Part shown: one piece after another, positions 39,401-50,218 of the stretch
Layout: each line of letters starts with the position of its first letter
Position numbering within the stretch: position 1 is the first letter of the stretch
NCBI RefSeq assembly: GCF_001039355.2
Contig: NW_019775702.1
Span: 714,697-778,696, forward strand
Source: Lingula anatina
Lineage: Eukaryota; Brachiopoda; Lingulata; Lingulida; Lingulidae
Direction: 5' to 3'
DNA length: 64,000 nucleotides
Position numbers and translations under genes: made by a program
The notes under the pieces: generated by a model
The model's database searches: none
Seen by the model: only the letters and a program-made list of their open reading frames with translations
What the model was told of the DNA's origin: nothing

Positions 39401-40347
39401 CAAGACAAAATGTGTTCAATAAAACATGGCCTGTTACCAATCATTATGTTAGGAAAAGGGCCAGTTAAGATTTATTTGATTCAAGCCTGCTTTAAAAATA
39501 ATGTCTAAACAGGGATTTTGTTGGGCGTCGGCAATCGGACTGGGACCGATTAAAATTTTTAAAGTCCGAGATTTAGGCTGTTGCTCGGTCTGATTGTCCG
39601 AATATGATATACGCTGTATATATATACACATTGTATAACAAATTGGAAATAGTAAAAACAACTAAAAAGTAGTCTACCTTTGATTTAGCAGTAAACAGAA
39701 ATATTTATTACCTCAAAATAGATTTTAAGCTTTTACTGTCAAGATCGGCGCACATGACTTGGACTTTGTGTAAACAAACATAATTGGTGACGTAACACGC
39801 ATAAATGGACCCCGTGTGGTTAAAACACGCGCTTCCTGAAATATCCTGTGGATCACGTGAGTCGTTTAATGTCGGAAGAAGCATGTTTCCCATCAAGTGG
39901 AGGAAAGGGGCTGTTCCACGCAAACCGGTAAGTTACACGTCAAACAAATAATGACGCCCGGGTAATGACGACATGCACACGGTTAGTTCTGACACGAAAA
40001 TAGCGAATTCCGTCCAAAAATGACCTATTTGAATATTTTCACAATTTTTTTTCACTTGTGTCCAGCATTGTGCCTTTTACGAATTCAGAATAACATTATA
40101 ACAGCGGTAAACCGGCAGCTTTGCAGTTTCCCCATTTCGGTCTTACCGCTAACATTTAAAGCTCAGGCTAGTCCTTAACTCTGATATTAACGTTAGATCA
40201 GGGACAGGCTGCATTAGTTAAATTTAGGGTCTGTGGTTTAGTTTTGGGGATGCTGCTGCACATACACCTGAATTTGCAATATTTCCGCTCATATTTTTAA
40301 AAATTAAAATTAAAGTTTAGGGTAATTAAGCCAGCATAGTATAAAAA

Positions 40348-40428
<81 letters not shown>

Positions 40429-43400
40429 TTTAAACCATTTGACTGATATGGATTGTCAGGCAAGAAATATGTCCTTAGTAAAAATAGTGCCATTAGTAAT
40501 AGTACTTATCAAATACATCAGTTCCTGTAATTTTATTGTAATGCTCATTTAATTTAGGACAATCCAGGCGATTCCGCGCATGGCTCAAGCTGTAATCCTT
40601 CCACAAGTATCAGTCAGAGAGACCAATCACCTCTAAAGGCACCTTCTAAGGTACACAACTTGATAACTGTATATTGTATTTTTCTGTACTGTATGGATCG
40701 TTAGTCAATACTGAATAGGCATATGTATGTTTTTAGGAAATTATAATTCAAGTTTATGGTTGCACTCTTTAATTAAGTCACTTTTTTGTTTTTCTTAATT
40801 AGGTGAATCCAGCTTCTGTAACTCGCAAATTTAATGGAGACTGGAAAAAAACTTACCCTTGGGTAGAGCTGAAAGAAGGGGAAGGTGAAGGGGGGATGGT
40901 TTGCACCCTTTGCACTAAAGCAAAAAAAAAGAAACATCTATACATCTGAGAATGGATGCAAAAACTTTAGAATAAGTTCTTTAAAGGAACACTCACTAAC
41001 AGTGGACCACCGCACTGCAGCTATGGCTCCAAAGTTAAGTACAGACTATGAAAGAGCAGTGAGCAAAGCATTATCAGATAAAGAACAGAGTGCTCTGGTG
41101 GCCCTAAAAGTGGTGTATTTTATGGTGATGGAAAACATCCCTCTTACCAAGTTTTCATCTTTTCTGGACTTACTAAAAGATCTGAAAACGCCATTTGTTG
41201 CTGGCCTCAAAATTAGTGACAGATTAGACTACACATCCGCCTATTCTGTTTTGGGTTTCTTGAATGCTTTGAACCAAGTTATTGACAATGATGTTAATAA
41301 GAAGTTGGAGGAGTCTCCTTATGTTACTTGCCTCACTGATGAATCCACAGACCGATGCACTAACAAGCGGCTAATACTGTATGCAAGAATCACCGACGTT
41401 ACTATGAAGCCCAGTACAGTTTATATATCAAATATAACTTTAGAAGATGGGACTGGTAAGACCATTGCTGAAAGAATATACAGTGAGTTCGAAAAAAGGG
41501 GTGTGTCAAAGGAGAAAATTATAGGATTAGGCTCTGATGGGGCAGCAGTTATGACTGGCAAAAAGAATGGTGTTACTGGTTTTATGTTAAGGCACAACCC
41601 AGCCTTGGTTAATGTTCATTGTGTTGCACACCGCCTAGCCCTGTGCACAAGTCAAGCAGCAAAAGATGTGCCAGGCATGCAGCTTTACCAGGAAAATGTA
41701 ACAAACATATTTTATTACTTCAAATATTCATGTGTAAGGGTGTCCCAGTTGAAGGCAATTCAAGATGTATTAGATTCTCCATCCATCAAATTTAAGGAAG
41801 TGCATGCTGTCCGATGGCTGGCATTTTATGAGGCTTTAGAAACTGTGTACAGAAGTTTGGATGCACTGCTGACATATTTACAAGAATATGGTACAACTAA
41901 GGATCCAAAAGCTCTAGGGCTGAAGAAAAAGGTATTACAAAATCCAAGAATTTTAATTTGTTTATTAGGTAAAAGTTATCTGGTATTTTCCCTTACAAAC
42001 CTGGATGAGGAGAAACAAGAATTTTATTAATTTTCTTTTTAGTAAAGGCCTTGTCTGAAGTTAATTTCTATTCTGGGCTGCTTAGATTTTTATTTAGTAA
42101 AAAATGGTCTATAATTGTTTATGATAATAAGTAGCAGGGTAAGATAATCTCTAATCAGAAAATTTTATTGTGTTCCAGGTAGCCACAAAGTCCTTTGTCT
42201 CTCTCACATACCTTCTGATGGATGTGCTACCTGTTGTGGGTCATCTAAATCTTTTTCTTCAAAAAGAAGATGTGGACATTGCTTTGGTGAAGGTAAGAAC
42301 AAAGCTGGGCAATAAAGGTTATGTATAATTTTTAAGTATAAATTAATGTCAAGAGTTACTAGAGATTTAAAGATGTTAAAGAAATGAAGTTAAATTTATC
42401 AATGTATAATATATTTTCAGTTGAATGTTGAAAAGTGTGTCAGTGACCTCAGAGGCCTTCTTAAAAACAAAGGTGCTCACCAGCAGGAGTTGGAACAGAA
42501 GCTGGAAAATGTTGATGGAAAGCTACTTTACAAGGGACACATTCTCTTGCAGACACCAGGAGAGACCTTGGAATCTACGAAATCAAAATTTATCATGAAA
42601 TTGATAGAAAATATGGAGACAAGGTTAGCTGCTACTGGTCATGTCAAAGTGTAACTTTTCGTGAATGAATATAAATTATTTTTAATACCTTTTTAATGCA
42701 GCTGTACATAATACAGTACTTGGAAATGTTTTTAAAATGCTATATTTTTATTGTTTGTATCAGCAATAAACGGTATATGCAGCAGTTTAACAGCATCTCG
42801 TCTTTATAAGGGTTCTGTGTAATCCTGATTGTAACTTTGAATATATTGTTCAGATTTCCAGATGCTGATCTTGTAAGTGCCTTTGGCACTATGGGTATGA
42901 GGCCCATTACCTTCTTATCCCAGGAAGATTTATCTACATGGGGAGACAAGGAAATGGATATCATACTTGACCAATTTGCAGAAGACAAGAGTTTCACTTG
43001 GAAGGAAGATGGAGTTGAGCATACAGCTGTGAGTGCTGCCATTGTCAATAGAGAGGAGTCCAAAAAGGAATGGGCAGAAGTTAAAAGGGTGGTAGTGGCT
43101 CAGCGGTATCCAAGGGACAAGTTAGCACATCTCTGGATGTTGATTGCACAGTTTCATGCAGAACAATTTCCAAACTTAGTAAAATTAGCACATTTATGCT
43201 TGATCTGTCCCATTCACACAACAGGATGCGAAAGAGGCTTTTCTCGACAGAACATCATCTTAAGTCCTTAAAGAAACAAACTTCTACCCGAAAATCAAGA
43301 CAAATTAATTAGAATAAGTGTTAATGGTGGCAGGAATTCTAATGCTAGTGAAGATTTCTTCATAAGGGCTTTAAAACTTTGGAGAATGGAAAAGTTGCGC

Positions 43401-44197
43401 ACTTTGTTAAAGTGAGACTCTACACCTAAAAATTGGAATTTTTGGACCTAGCTGAGACACCTCAAAATGTTTACCAAATGTCAGGGTATGATGAAAGTAT
43501 TGTAATTGAACTATTTTAAAAGCTCATCATATGCAAAAATTAGGTCTGATGACAATGTTCCATAGGTTGTGAAAAGTAAAATGGTGATAGCCAATGAAAA
43601 CATCTTTTATTGTCATTTTTCATTATTATAATTATAAAATCAGTTACCTTCTTATAAAAGCATCATATAATAAAACATACATAAGTAAAAGCGAATTTAA
43701 ATGAATATTTGTCCTGGATTTTTTTACATACGTCCGAGAAAAAAATATAAGTCAGGACACGCTGTCTTGGAACACAACTGACCCAACAAAAACCCTGCTA
43801 AATGTTAATTAAGTTTAACCTGTAAGAAACATCAAACGGTTCCTTTTATGTACTAATTCTGTAAAAGTAGGGCATTTACCTTCCAGACCCTTGTTGTCCA
43901 CCGTAACCACCATAATCTGCAATATCAAATTTTATTTGCGTTATTTGGCATAAAACGTAAATCATGAAAATCAAATTCATCAATGTTCATGCCTTTTTAA
44001 AAGTAATGGCCGCCTTTTGCTTTGTTTGAGCGGACCGGCATTTTGTGTTTAATAGATTACCAGCTGCGAAGAAGAAGTTTCGCGCAAGAAAACAAGTAAC
44101 TACTGAAGAATAAATAAATATGCATAAAACAAGGAATCTAAAATATTTTCCCGATAAATAAAAGAGTAAAATACGTACTATCTGCCGCCGCTGCCAT
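32769..44197 (-). CDS. FET-family RNA-binding protein (FUS/EWSR1/TAF15, cabeza-like)
   Basis: Sixteen coding exons (high to low): 44179-44197, 43880-43916, 39174-39246, 38835-38976, 38470-38640, 38147-38296, 37952-37979, 36818-36858, 34805-34914, 34236-34365, 34028-34114, 33791-33859, 33593-33638, 33297-33385, 33008-33149, 32769-32808. All junctions are in phase and encode 457 residues. A Gln/Gly/Ser/Tyr prion-like domain with many YGQQ and GGYGG repeats (about 1-220) leads. Then come one RRM (TIFVTNLG, KIFIYKDKMTG), RGG boxes, a RanBP2-type zinc finger ([22 protein letters not shown]), more RGG, and the RRDRPY end that acts as a PY nuclear-import signal in FUS. FET proteins work in transcription, splicing and condensate formation. 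Intron 2 holds an antisense hAT transposon. Confidence 0.95.
36350..36430. repeat. (TA)n microsatellite, about 80 bp
   Basis: An uninterrupted AT dinucleotide run in the FET intron between the exons at 34805-34914 and 36818-36858. Its length is probably unreliable in the assembly. Confidence 0.95.
39883..43415 (+). pseudogene. hAT transposase (ZNF862/KIAA1586-like), near-intact but disrupted
   Basis: Exons inferred: 39883-39927, 40558-40650, 40803-41931, 42179-42292, 42421-42623 and 42854 onward. A CxxC...HxxxxxH zinc finger (CTLC, then SLKEHSLTVDH) precedes the catalytic core. The core has LTDESTD (first acidic residue), GLGSDGAAVMTG (second), CVAHRLAL and AVRWL, and a C-terminal CERGFSRQN dimerisation segment. 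Two lesions are visible. One is a one-base frame change at the A9 run 40922-40930, between the two zinc-finger halves. The other is an in-frame TAA at 43269-43271, after which the frame stays open for about 48 codons to 43415. Both could be decay, and the homopolymer could be a sequencing error. Several spliced introns suggest an originally autonomous animal hAT. Confidence 0.85.
40353..40425. repeat. (TA)n microsatellite inside the hAT element
   Basis: About 70 bp of AT dinucleotides preceded by an A homopolymer, in the second intron region of the transposase gene's 5' part. Confidence 0.9.
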
Positions 44198-44629
44198 CTT
44201 CGCTTCCTCTTCACGCTGTTCACGTGTATCAGGATTTGACTGCTATTGGCTGACGCTGTCACATGACTTGACATGTGACTTGAGCCCGCGTGGGTTCTAG
44301 TAATATGCATCATGAGCCCACACTCGTATATTTGTATTAATTTTTAGGTGTATGATCACTACAACAAAAGCAATGCGGCTCTTCGGTTGACTATTTTCAT
44401 TTGTTCGAATGATTTGTGTTTTAAAAATGGCAAAACCATATGGATATATCAGTCTGTTGTGCACGTATTTAAAAATTTAAAAAGAAAGGGATAAAAAGTC
44501 CAATATTAAACAAGAAATCAAATTCGGACTCGGGACATACTGAGTAGATGGAAGGAAAATGCACTAAAATGACAACAGAAGTCAATCCCCAACAAACTTT
44601 ATGCTTTGCTCAGCAGTTCATCAGCAGCC
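44198..44629. promoter_or_regulatory. Divergent promoter between FET and ARMC5-like genes
   Basis: The FET start (44197, minus) and the ARMC5-like start (44630, plus) are 432 bp apart, head-to-head. No clear TATA box is seen. A CACGTG-like and repeated ACATG(T)GACTTG motif occurs near 44220-44285. Confidence 0.5.
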
Positions 44630-44878
44630 ATGGATGCAGTGGCCGAAGCAATCTCTCAACTAAACAGTTCATCGCAGTCAACAGTTTTCAATGCATTGGT
44701 GCAAATACGTACTAAATATTTTAAGGTCTCCGGTCGAAATGCCACAGAAACGTTCAGAAAGTTGGATGGAGTCAAAAGTCTCATTAAAATTGTTCAGAAG
44801 CCGACCTCAAAGAAAATACTGGACATATGTTTGAGTATACTAGCCAACTGCTGTATGGATCAGCAAACCAGACTTGAG
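44630..44878 (+). CDS. ARMC5-like armadillo protein, first coding exon only
   Basis: An open exon of 83 codons ends at a GT donor (GAG|gtatgt). It encodes a helical armadillo start: FNALVQIRTKYFKV, FRKLDGVKSLIKIV, then ILDICLSILANCCMDQQTRLEV. The LxLSILANC...R.EV block matches the first armadillo region of ARMC5, an adaptor for a cullin-3 ligase acting on RNA polymerase II. The expected next exon, which should start with a gly-rich GGI-type loop, was not found in the 19 kb that follow. The rest may lie in the gap at 49770, be misplaced, or be lost. Identity is moderate. Confidence 0.6.
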
Positions 44879-45845
44879 GTATGTTATATGGCAAAGTAGC
44901 TCTGAACTACATTACAAGTATAGATTTGAGGTTGAAGTGCAGAAAAGGAGCCTCATTAGTATTCTGTACATCACATTACATATGCTTTATTCATACTTTC
45001 TGCACCAGACTGAGCTGGTGAAAATGTACAGAGATATGATAGCAACAATAATAATGATGATAATAATAATAAAATACATAGATGAATAGCACCAAAATTA
45101 CATACTAGTATATACAGGTACATGTACATGTAGAAATGTACCATTATTATACATATACAGTACATATCCAGTATTTCATAATCATAAGCTAGGTGCGGTC
45201 TTAATGCCGAGTCAACTGCTCACAGCACTGATCATACGCTAGCATCACACTACGAGTATTGTACACATGACTAAGATTTAGATATTAATTATGCACGAGC
45301 CTGTTTTCTGCTATGTGAAACAAACCTTCATATTTATGGTAATTATTTATACTGTACATCACAAAGTGAAAGATATAGCACAGTTTCTTTTGTCAAAAGC
45401 GAGGTTAAGGAATTTGGCCAAAGATATTGTCATTGTCTTATTTGGGTTGATCATTATGAAGGATAATTTTTCTTTGTTACATGTACTTGTTAAATTAAAA
45501 GTAATTTATATATAGGGATCCTTGGTTTGCCCCAGTTTTCGCCCTAACATGCAAGGTAAGGGTACCTAGCAGTAAGATCAAAAACTGATGCAAATTATTG
45601 GCGGGCATAATCATGCTCAGCTGTCACCCTGATCTGGAAATTAGTATAAAAACCACAAATTAGTATAAAATACAGCAACAATGTCACCAATGGACCAATT
45701 TCCACACAAAAAATTGATAAATTATTTTAAAGAATTTTTTAATATCTCTATACTAGTATATGTGTGCTGTAGTGCTTATTTACTAAATTAAACTTACCAT
45801 ATTAACTTATTATGAAAATATATATAAAATACAGGTAGCTATAAT

Positions 45846-45848
<3 letters not shown>

Positions 45849-45908
<60 letters not shown>
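45849..45908. repeat. (TA)n microsatellite, about 60 bp
   Basis: A pure AT dinucleotide run in non-coding sequence. Confidence 0.95.
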
Positions 45909-45911
<3 letters not shown>

Positions 45912-46261
45912 TTTTTTATTAAATTATTTTAATCTAATATATTACTGTATAATGGTGGATTACTATGGAATTCTAATAAAGTGTTTGAACATTTAATAGG
46001 TGTATATTTTCTCATAAAAGAGCATTTTTCAGCTTTGTTGTAGTTCTTAGCTGATTTATCCTCTATATTTGTTTTAACTCACCAAATAAAAAATGGTTCT
46101 AATGAAATTTTTATTTTGGATAGGTAAATATGTAAATTGCTTTCTTGTGTTATAATGCCTTCTTTTACAAAATAGCATGTTCACATTCTATTGAAATGAA
46201 TGAAGATCTACAGGATGTTTGATGCATGGAAAATATTGTCATTTATTGATACAGAAGTTGA

Positions 46262-46381
46262 TTAGCACAAAAATTCATGCGTTAGCACTCCTATTGATGG
46301 TTCTGATATGTACTGTCTGTGCACAGACAGTACATATCAGAACCGTCAATGGGAGTGCTAACGCATGAATTTTCATGCTAA
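46262..46381. repeat. 120-bp near-perfect palindrome without spacer
   Basis: The two arms (46262-46321 and 46322-46381) are reverse complements with only about four mismatches and meet at TGTGCACA. The arms include GACAGTACATATCAGAAC and GCATGAATTTT. A related non-palindromic stretch occurs in both BACURD copies (14085-14155 and near 25300). This looks like a foldback MITE or a hairpin-derived element. Confidence 0.85.
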
Positions 46382-46737
46382 AGTTGATGAAGGTGGAGGC
46401 CAGAGGACAAAACTGGTGAAAGAAATTACAGTAACAAAAACTTAAATATACAAACTACATATTGATGTAGTTTTAGTTGGTTGGTCATCTGAGTTTCATA
46501 GTTTGCTTTTTTTAGTTCAGAAAGGGTAATTATTTTCAAATACTATATACATCACCGAAATTCTGATTCTGAACTCTTTTATTACTATGAAGTGCATAGT
46601 CTCATGAAAAGAATAAGCTCTAAAATCTTCACATTCACTGGAATTTAGAGAGACTTTAGGCTGAACTGAGATAAAACCTATGAGGATATAGCCACCTGTT
46701 AACAAATCATTCATTGCATTCCAGTATGCACTCTTAT

Positions 46738-46958
46738 CTAAGACCCCATTCCCAGAGATAAGATCGATCCAACTAGATCGACCTAACTCCCTGGGGGTTC
46801 ACGCTAAATAGTTGTCAGCCAAGCGGGCACGGAAGTTAATTACCCCTTTACAGCTTGTAGTAGGCGGGACGGACATTTAAGCCAGATTATCTGACAGTAA
46901 TCTAGTGAGACTCCCCACGGGGATAGATCGATCTAAAATCTATGGAAATGCACCCTAA
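46738..46958. mobile_element. Putative small MITE (TIR about 20 bp, imperfect)
   Basis: The ends CTAAGACCCCATTCCCAGAG and the reverse complement of the right end (CTTAGGGTGCATTTCCATAG) match at roughly two thirds of positions. The interior has TTAATTACCCC, CAGCT and paired GATCGATC motifs. A relative with TTAATCACCCCCTAGCAGCT and GCACCCTTAG lies at about 49970-50170. The family is inferred from these two copies only. Confidence 0.5.
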
Positions 46959-47620
46959 GGTAAAAATGTATTACTACTTTTTAATAAAATGAATTAATTA
47001 ATTATATTAATGAATTTGATAAAATGGAATATTTCTGCAAAAAGCTTTTTATTCATCTAAATAATCTTTTTTTCCAAATGGTGTTTGAAACTGTTAGTTA
47101 TAACATGCCAAGTTTTGAAGCGATATGTCAGTTTGTCATTTGAGTTTCTGGGATATATTTTCAAAAAAATTGGAATAAATTGCCTTTTCACTGTGAGAGA
47201 TGGGGCTAAGGAAGGGTGACAAACTGACAAACCAGCATTTGATATACTTCTTTGCAAGAGTTTGTTTTATTTTCATATACTATTACAGTGCAGTTGTCAA
47301 AGTATTTTTTTTTTTGTTATACTTGCAAGTTGTATGTTGTTATTAAGAAATAAACATTTTTAAAAAATCGATAGGCAATCTGGAAGATAAATTTAATGTT
47401 TCCTTAAGCTCATATTGTATGCAAATGTTGTGTGACTTTGAAGTTTGTTTTTTTTTAATCAGAAAATTATTTAGAAAATATATGGGGCTCCAAAGAAACA
47501 TTGTTAAGGAAAATGATAAAGAGTAAAGAGAAGTACAAAACATGTAGTTTTGGCCAGTATATCTGTGCTCATTTCAGTGCCAGAAGTTCACAACATTGCT
47601 TCTTGAAGTGCCACCTTGTG

Positions 47621-48732
47621 TTACATAAGAGAAGCCCGTCTGCTCCCTCTCTGCATGACCTGCATATTGTGGGTCTCACACACTTCTTCCCAGTTGTCTT
47701 CATACAACTGTTTCACATTGGTCATCCACTGTTTTACACGGGGAAATGGCTTAAAGTCAAAACTGACGAGATCTAGTGTGGTCAGCAGCATGGCAACAAA
47801 GCAATCCACAAATAGACCTAAAGGTGATAAATAAAAGATCTGTATACAATAGTTGTGTTAATATTATTGTTGCACAGTTTATGTTTCTGTCATGTTTTTT
47901 TTATTAATGAGCAAGCATCAAATCAACATTGCTTGCTGATTTGAGTTAAGGTATTGTTGAATAATGATGGTCCATTTATGTCAAAAATTGTGAAATTTTG
48001 ATATTTTACTAGAGACCAAAATGGCAGAAGACTTATTATAATTAAGTAACTTCCTGAGTTACAAAAGCTGGCATTTTTTAAAAGTCTTTTAAAATCCACA
48101 CTGTTCTTATTAGTTTAAGTTATAACAATTCCTTATAACTTACAGTCATTTCCAAAAAGAAACTTTGATTTCCCCAAGTAGTGAGTGTCAAGAGTTTGGA
48201 GATGTTGTCTGATGTCAGTTTTTGCTGTCTGTGTGAGTGCCATGGCTGCCTCAGGGTCTGATAACTCTGAATTCTTCATCATTACATACACATAGTTGGT
48301 GATTACACACCTGGAAAATATGGTCATATAACATACATTTATAAAGATGATAGAAATATTGTTTTACTTATTGAAACCCATACTCTTCAGTTACTAAGAT
48401 AGAAACCAGTGAAGTTCAGGGGCGGATTTAGGCCGTCTTCTGGGTCTTCTGGAAGACGGTCAGATTCAAGTTTACATTGTCAGCCATCTAATGTTTTCTG
48501 TCGGAAGACGGTCGAAAATGGAAGATGGATCAACAAAGATAATTTGGAAGACTGTCAGAAAATATCTCTGGATCCGCCCCTGAAGTTGTAATGTGATAAA
48601 TGAAGTTCTCACCTTTGTAGGGTGTTATGAGCCCAATGCATTGTAGACATAGCTCGTATTTGTTCACTGAGAGTAGAACCCATTCCTTGTTTGTCTGTGT
48701 ATTCTTCTGCTAGATACTGTATGATAGCTGGG
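47621..48732 (-). CDS. Glutathione S-transferase-like (theta-like), 3' part
   Basis: Three exons in phase (high to low): 48613-48732, 48144-48310, 47621-47817. They read PAIIQYLAEEYTDKQG, which is the end of the GST thioredoxin fold with the glutathione-contacting xPAIxxYL segment. A helical C-terminal domain follows (MHWAHNTLQR, QHLQTLDTHYLGKSKFLFGND, LFVDCFVAMLLT, FPRVKQWM) and the protein stops at 47621. Length and style suggest a theta-type GST; the class is uncertain. The N-terminal exon with the catalytic Ser/Tyr should lie above 48732 but was not found. The first upstream kilobase is occupied by a repetitive element and an assembly gap. An intron carries a 166-bp hAT MITE. Confidence 0.7.
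48417..48582. mobile_element. 166-bp hAT MITE with 5-bp TSD
   Basis: The element begins CAGGGGCGGATTTAGG and ends with CTGGATCCGCCCCTG, the inverted-repeat termini typical of hAT MITEs. It is flanked by AAGTT direct repeats (48412-48416, 48583-48587). Inside, a GGAAGACNGTC motif recurs three times. It sits in the GST intron between the exons 48144-48310 and 48613-48732. Confidence 0.85.
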
Positions 48733-48899
48733 CTGAAAATATTCATTTTTGACAAATGTATAAGCGTACCAAGATTTCAACAAATTTTCAAAGTTCAATT
48801 TTAAGATCATCCTATTAAGATGCATGATTTTCATATTGCATTGAAACAAATTCAGGAATGTAACATATAGAACATAAATGAATGAGAAATGCACTTTTT

Positions 48900-49769
48900 A
48901 TGTACAGACACAGATGTCTCTGTACATATTGCCATCACCTGCGTCTGTCGTCGCCGTCGCCGTCGCCGTGCACTTTCAGCGTTAACACCATAAGTGGAAG
49001 ACAGTTTTACTTTTTGGCTTTATATTTACAGCGCTGACTAATATTCATAAAACGCAGGTCAAGTTCGAAAATCAGCATGATCGGGCCATTATTGTAGAAT
49101 TTATGCTGTTTTTTCACTTTTTAGCATATATGCAACACTGTTAACACATTTCAAGGAAAACCGATAGGCCTGTTGTCATGAAACTCACAGGAAAAATCGA
49201 TCTTACTAAAACGCAGGTCAAGTTCGAAAATCAGCATGATCGGGCCACTATTTTAGTAGTTATGCTGTTTTTTCACTTTTCAGCATATATGCAACACTGT
49301 TAACACATTTCAAGGAAAACCGATAGGCCTGTTGTCATGAAACTCACAGGAGTGGTCAATTTTACTAAAATGCAGGTTGAGTTTGTAAATCAGCATAATC
49401 GTGCCATTATTTTAGAAGGTATGCTGTTTTTTCACATTTCCTCAGATTCAATTTTTAGGCATGTTAACAGTCTCATTATTAAACTAATAAGATACGTGAA
49501 AGTGTTTGTTTGACATTTCCTGCATCTTTACAACATTGTTAGTTGATTTTGTAAAAATGATGGTAAACATGTTATCGTGTTTTGTGTAATAAAGTTTCAA
49601 AAATGGAAATAAACTCATATCATTGCAATTTGTCAGATTCAATCATTCACTATGTTCAGAATCTCAGAATGGAAGAAATTGGACATTTAACACTGCTCTA
49701 TTGATACTTTTCTCATCTCATCAATTTTCTTACTTGATCATATAAAAATGGCAGTAAACTGTTAATTTT
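48900..49769 (+). mobile_element. Second pearl/HINE-like element, truncated by an assembly gap
   Basis: In reverse orientation to 21802-23572, it begins ATGTACAGACACAGATGT after a T run, continues with the CGTCGCCGTCGCC stretch, three tandem units near 49050, 49206 and 49365 (period about 158), and the same downstream unique part up to 49769. It then meets 47 Ns. The sequence after the gap does not continue the element, so the missing part is likely longer than 47 bases. Confidence 0.75.
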
Positions 49770-49816
49770 NNNNNNNNNNNNNNNNNNNNNNNNNNNNNNN
49801 NNNNNNNNNNNNNNNN
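49770..49816. other. Assembly gap (47 N)
   Basis: The gap interrupts a repetitive element. Comparison with the full copy at 21802-23572 indicates roughly 870 bp of element sequence are not represented here, so the stated gap length probably underestimates the real one. Confidence 0.9.
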
Positions 49817-50218
49817 AAATGTCATTATAGGCGTCCTCTCATTTTATGCGTTCCAATCTTTATTCAATATTTCATGTGAAACATGTATGGTGTTCATGAG
49901 TTGGAAAGGGTAGCCATTGCATATCCCCAAACTTCCCCACATTGTAAAGAGTAGTTCACGGAAACAATACGACCTATATGGATAATTTTCACGTGCGTTT
50001 CGGTCGCACTCAAAACGAAATGATAAAGATTCTAGAAGCTGAGTTCACACGAAAGTTAATCACCCCCTAGCAGCTCCAGGATTGCTAATCTGATTGCATA
50101 CAGTGAGAATCCTGGTGGAGTTGGATCAATCTACGTAGAATGATAGTTTCGTTGGGAACGCACCCTTAGATTCCGTTTGTAATTATAATTCTTAAAATCG
50201 AAGAACATCTTAAAATGT

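Larger units (their letters stand above)
39510..43797 (+). mobile_element. 4.3-kb hAT transposon in FET intron 2
   Basis: The 16-bp termini CAGGGATTTTGTTGGG (39510-39525) and the reverse complement at 43782-43797 differ at one position. The element is flanked by a 5-bp direct repeat CTAAA (39505-39509, 43798-43802). It contains a spliced hAT transposase gene in plus orientation. The CAGGG termini and transposase type establish hAT. The 5-bp rather than 8-bp duplication suggests a hAT5-type lineage. A (TA)n tract lies inside it. Confidence 0.9.
44879..47620. other. Intron or spacer rich in repeats
   Basis: No coding exon is recognised. It contains a (TA)n run (45849-45908), a 120-bp palindrome (46262-46381) and a MITE-like element (46738-46958). 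Short frames such as 45291-45515 have no domain support. Confidence 0.5.

Noticed and set aside
40885-42030. Transposase starting at 40885 as a complete single-exon gene
   Set aside because: That frame has no ATG there and starts within the zinc finger. The in-frame upstream exons and the A9 run show it is a downstream part of a disrupted spliced gene.
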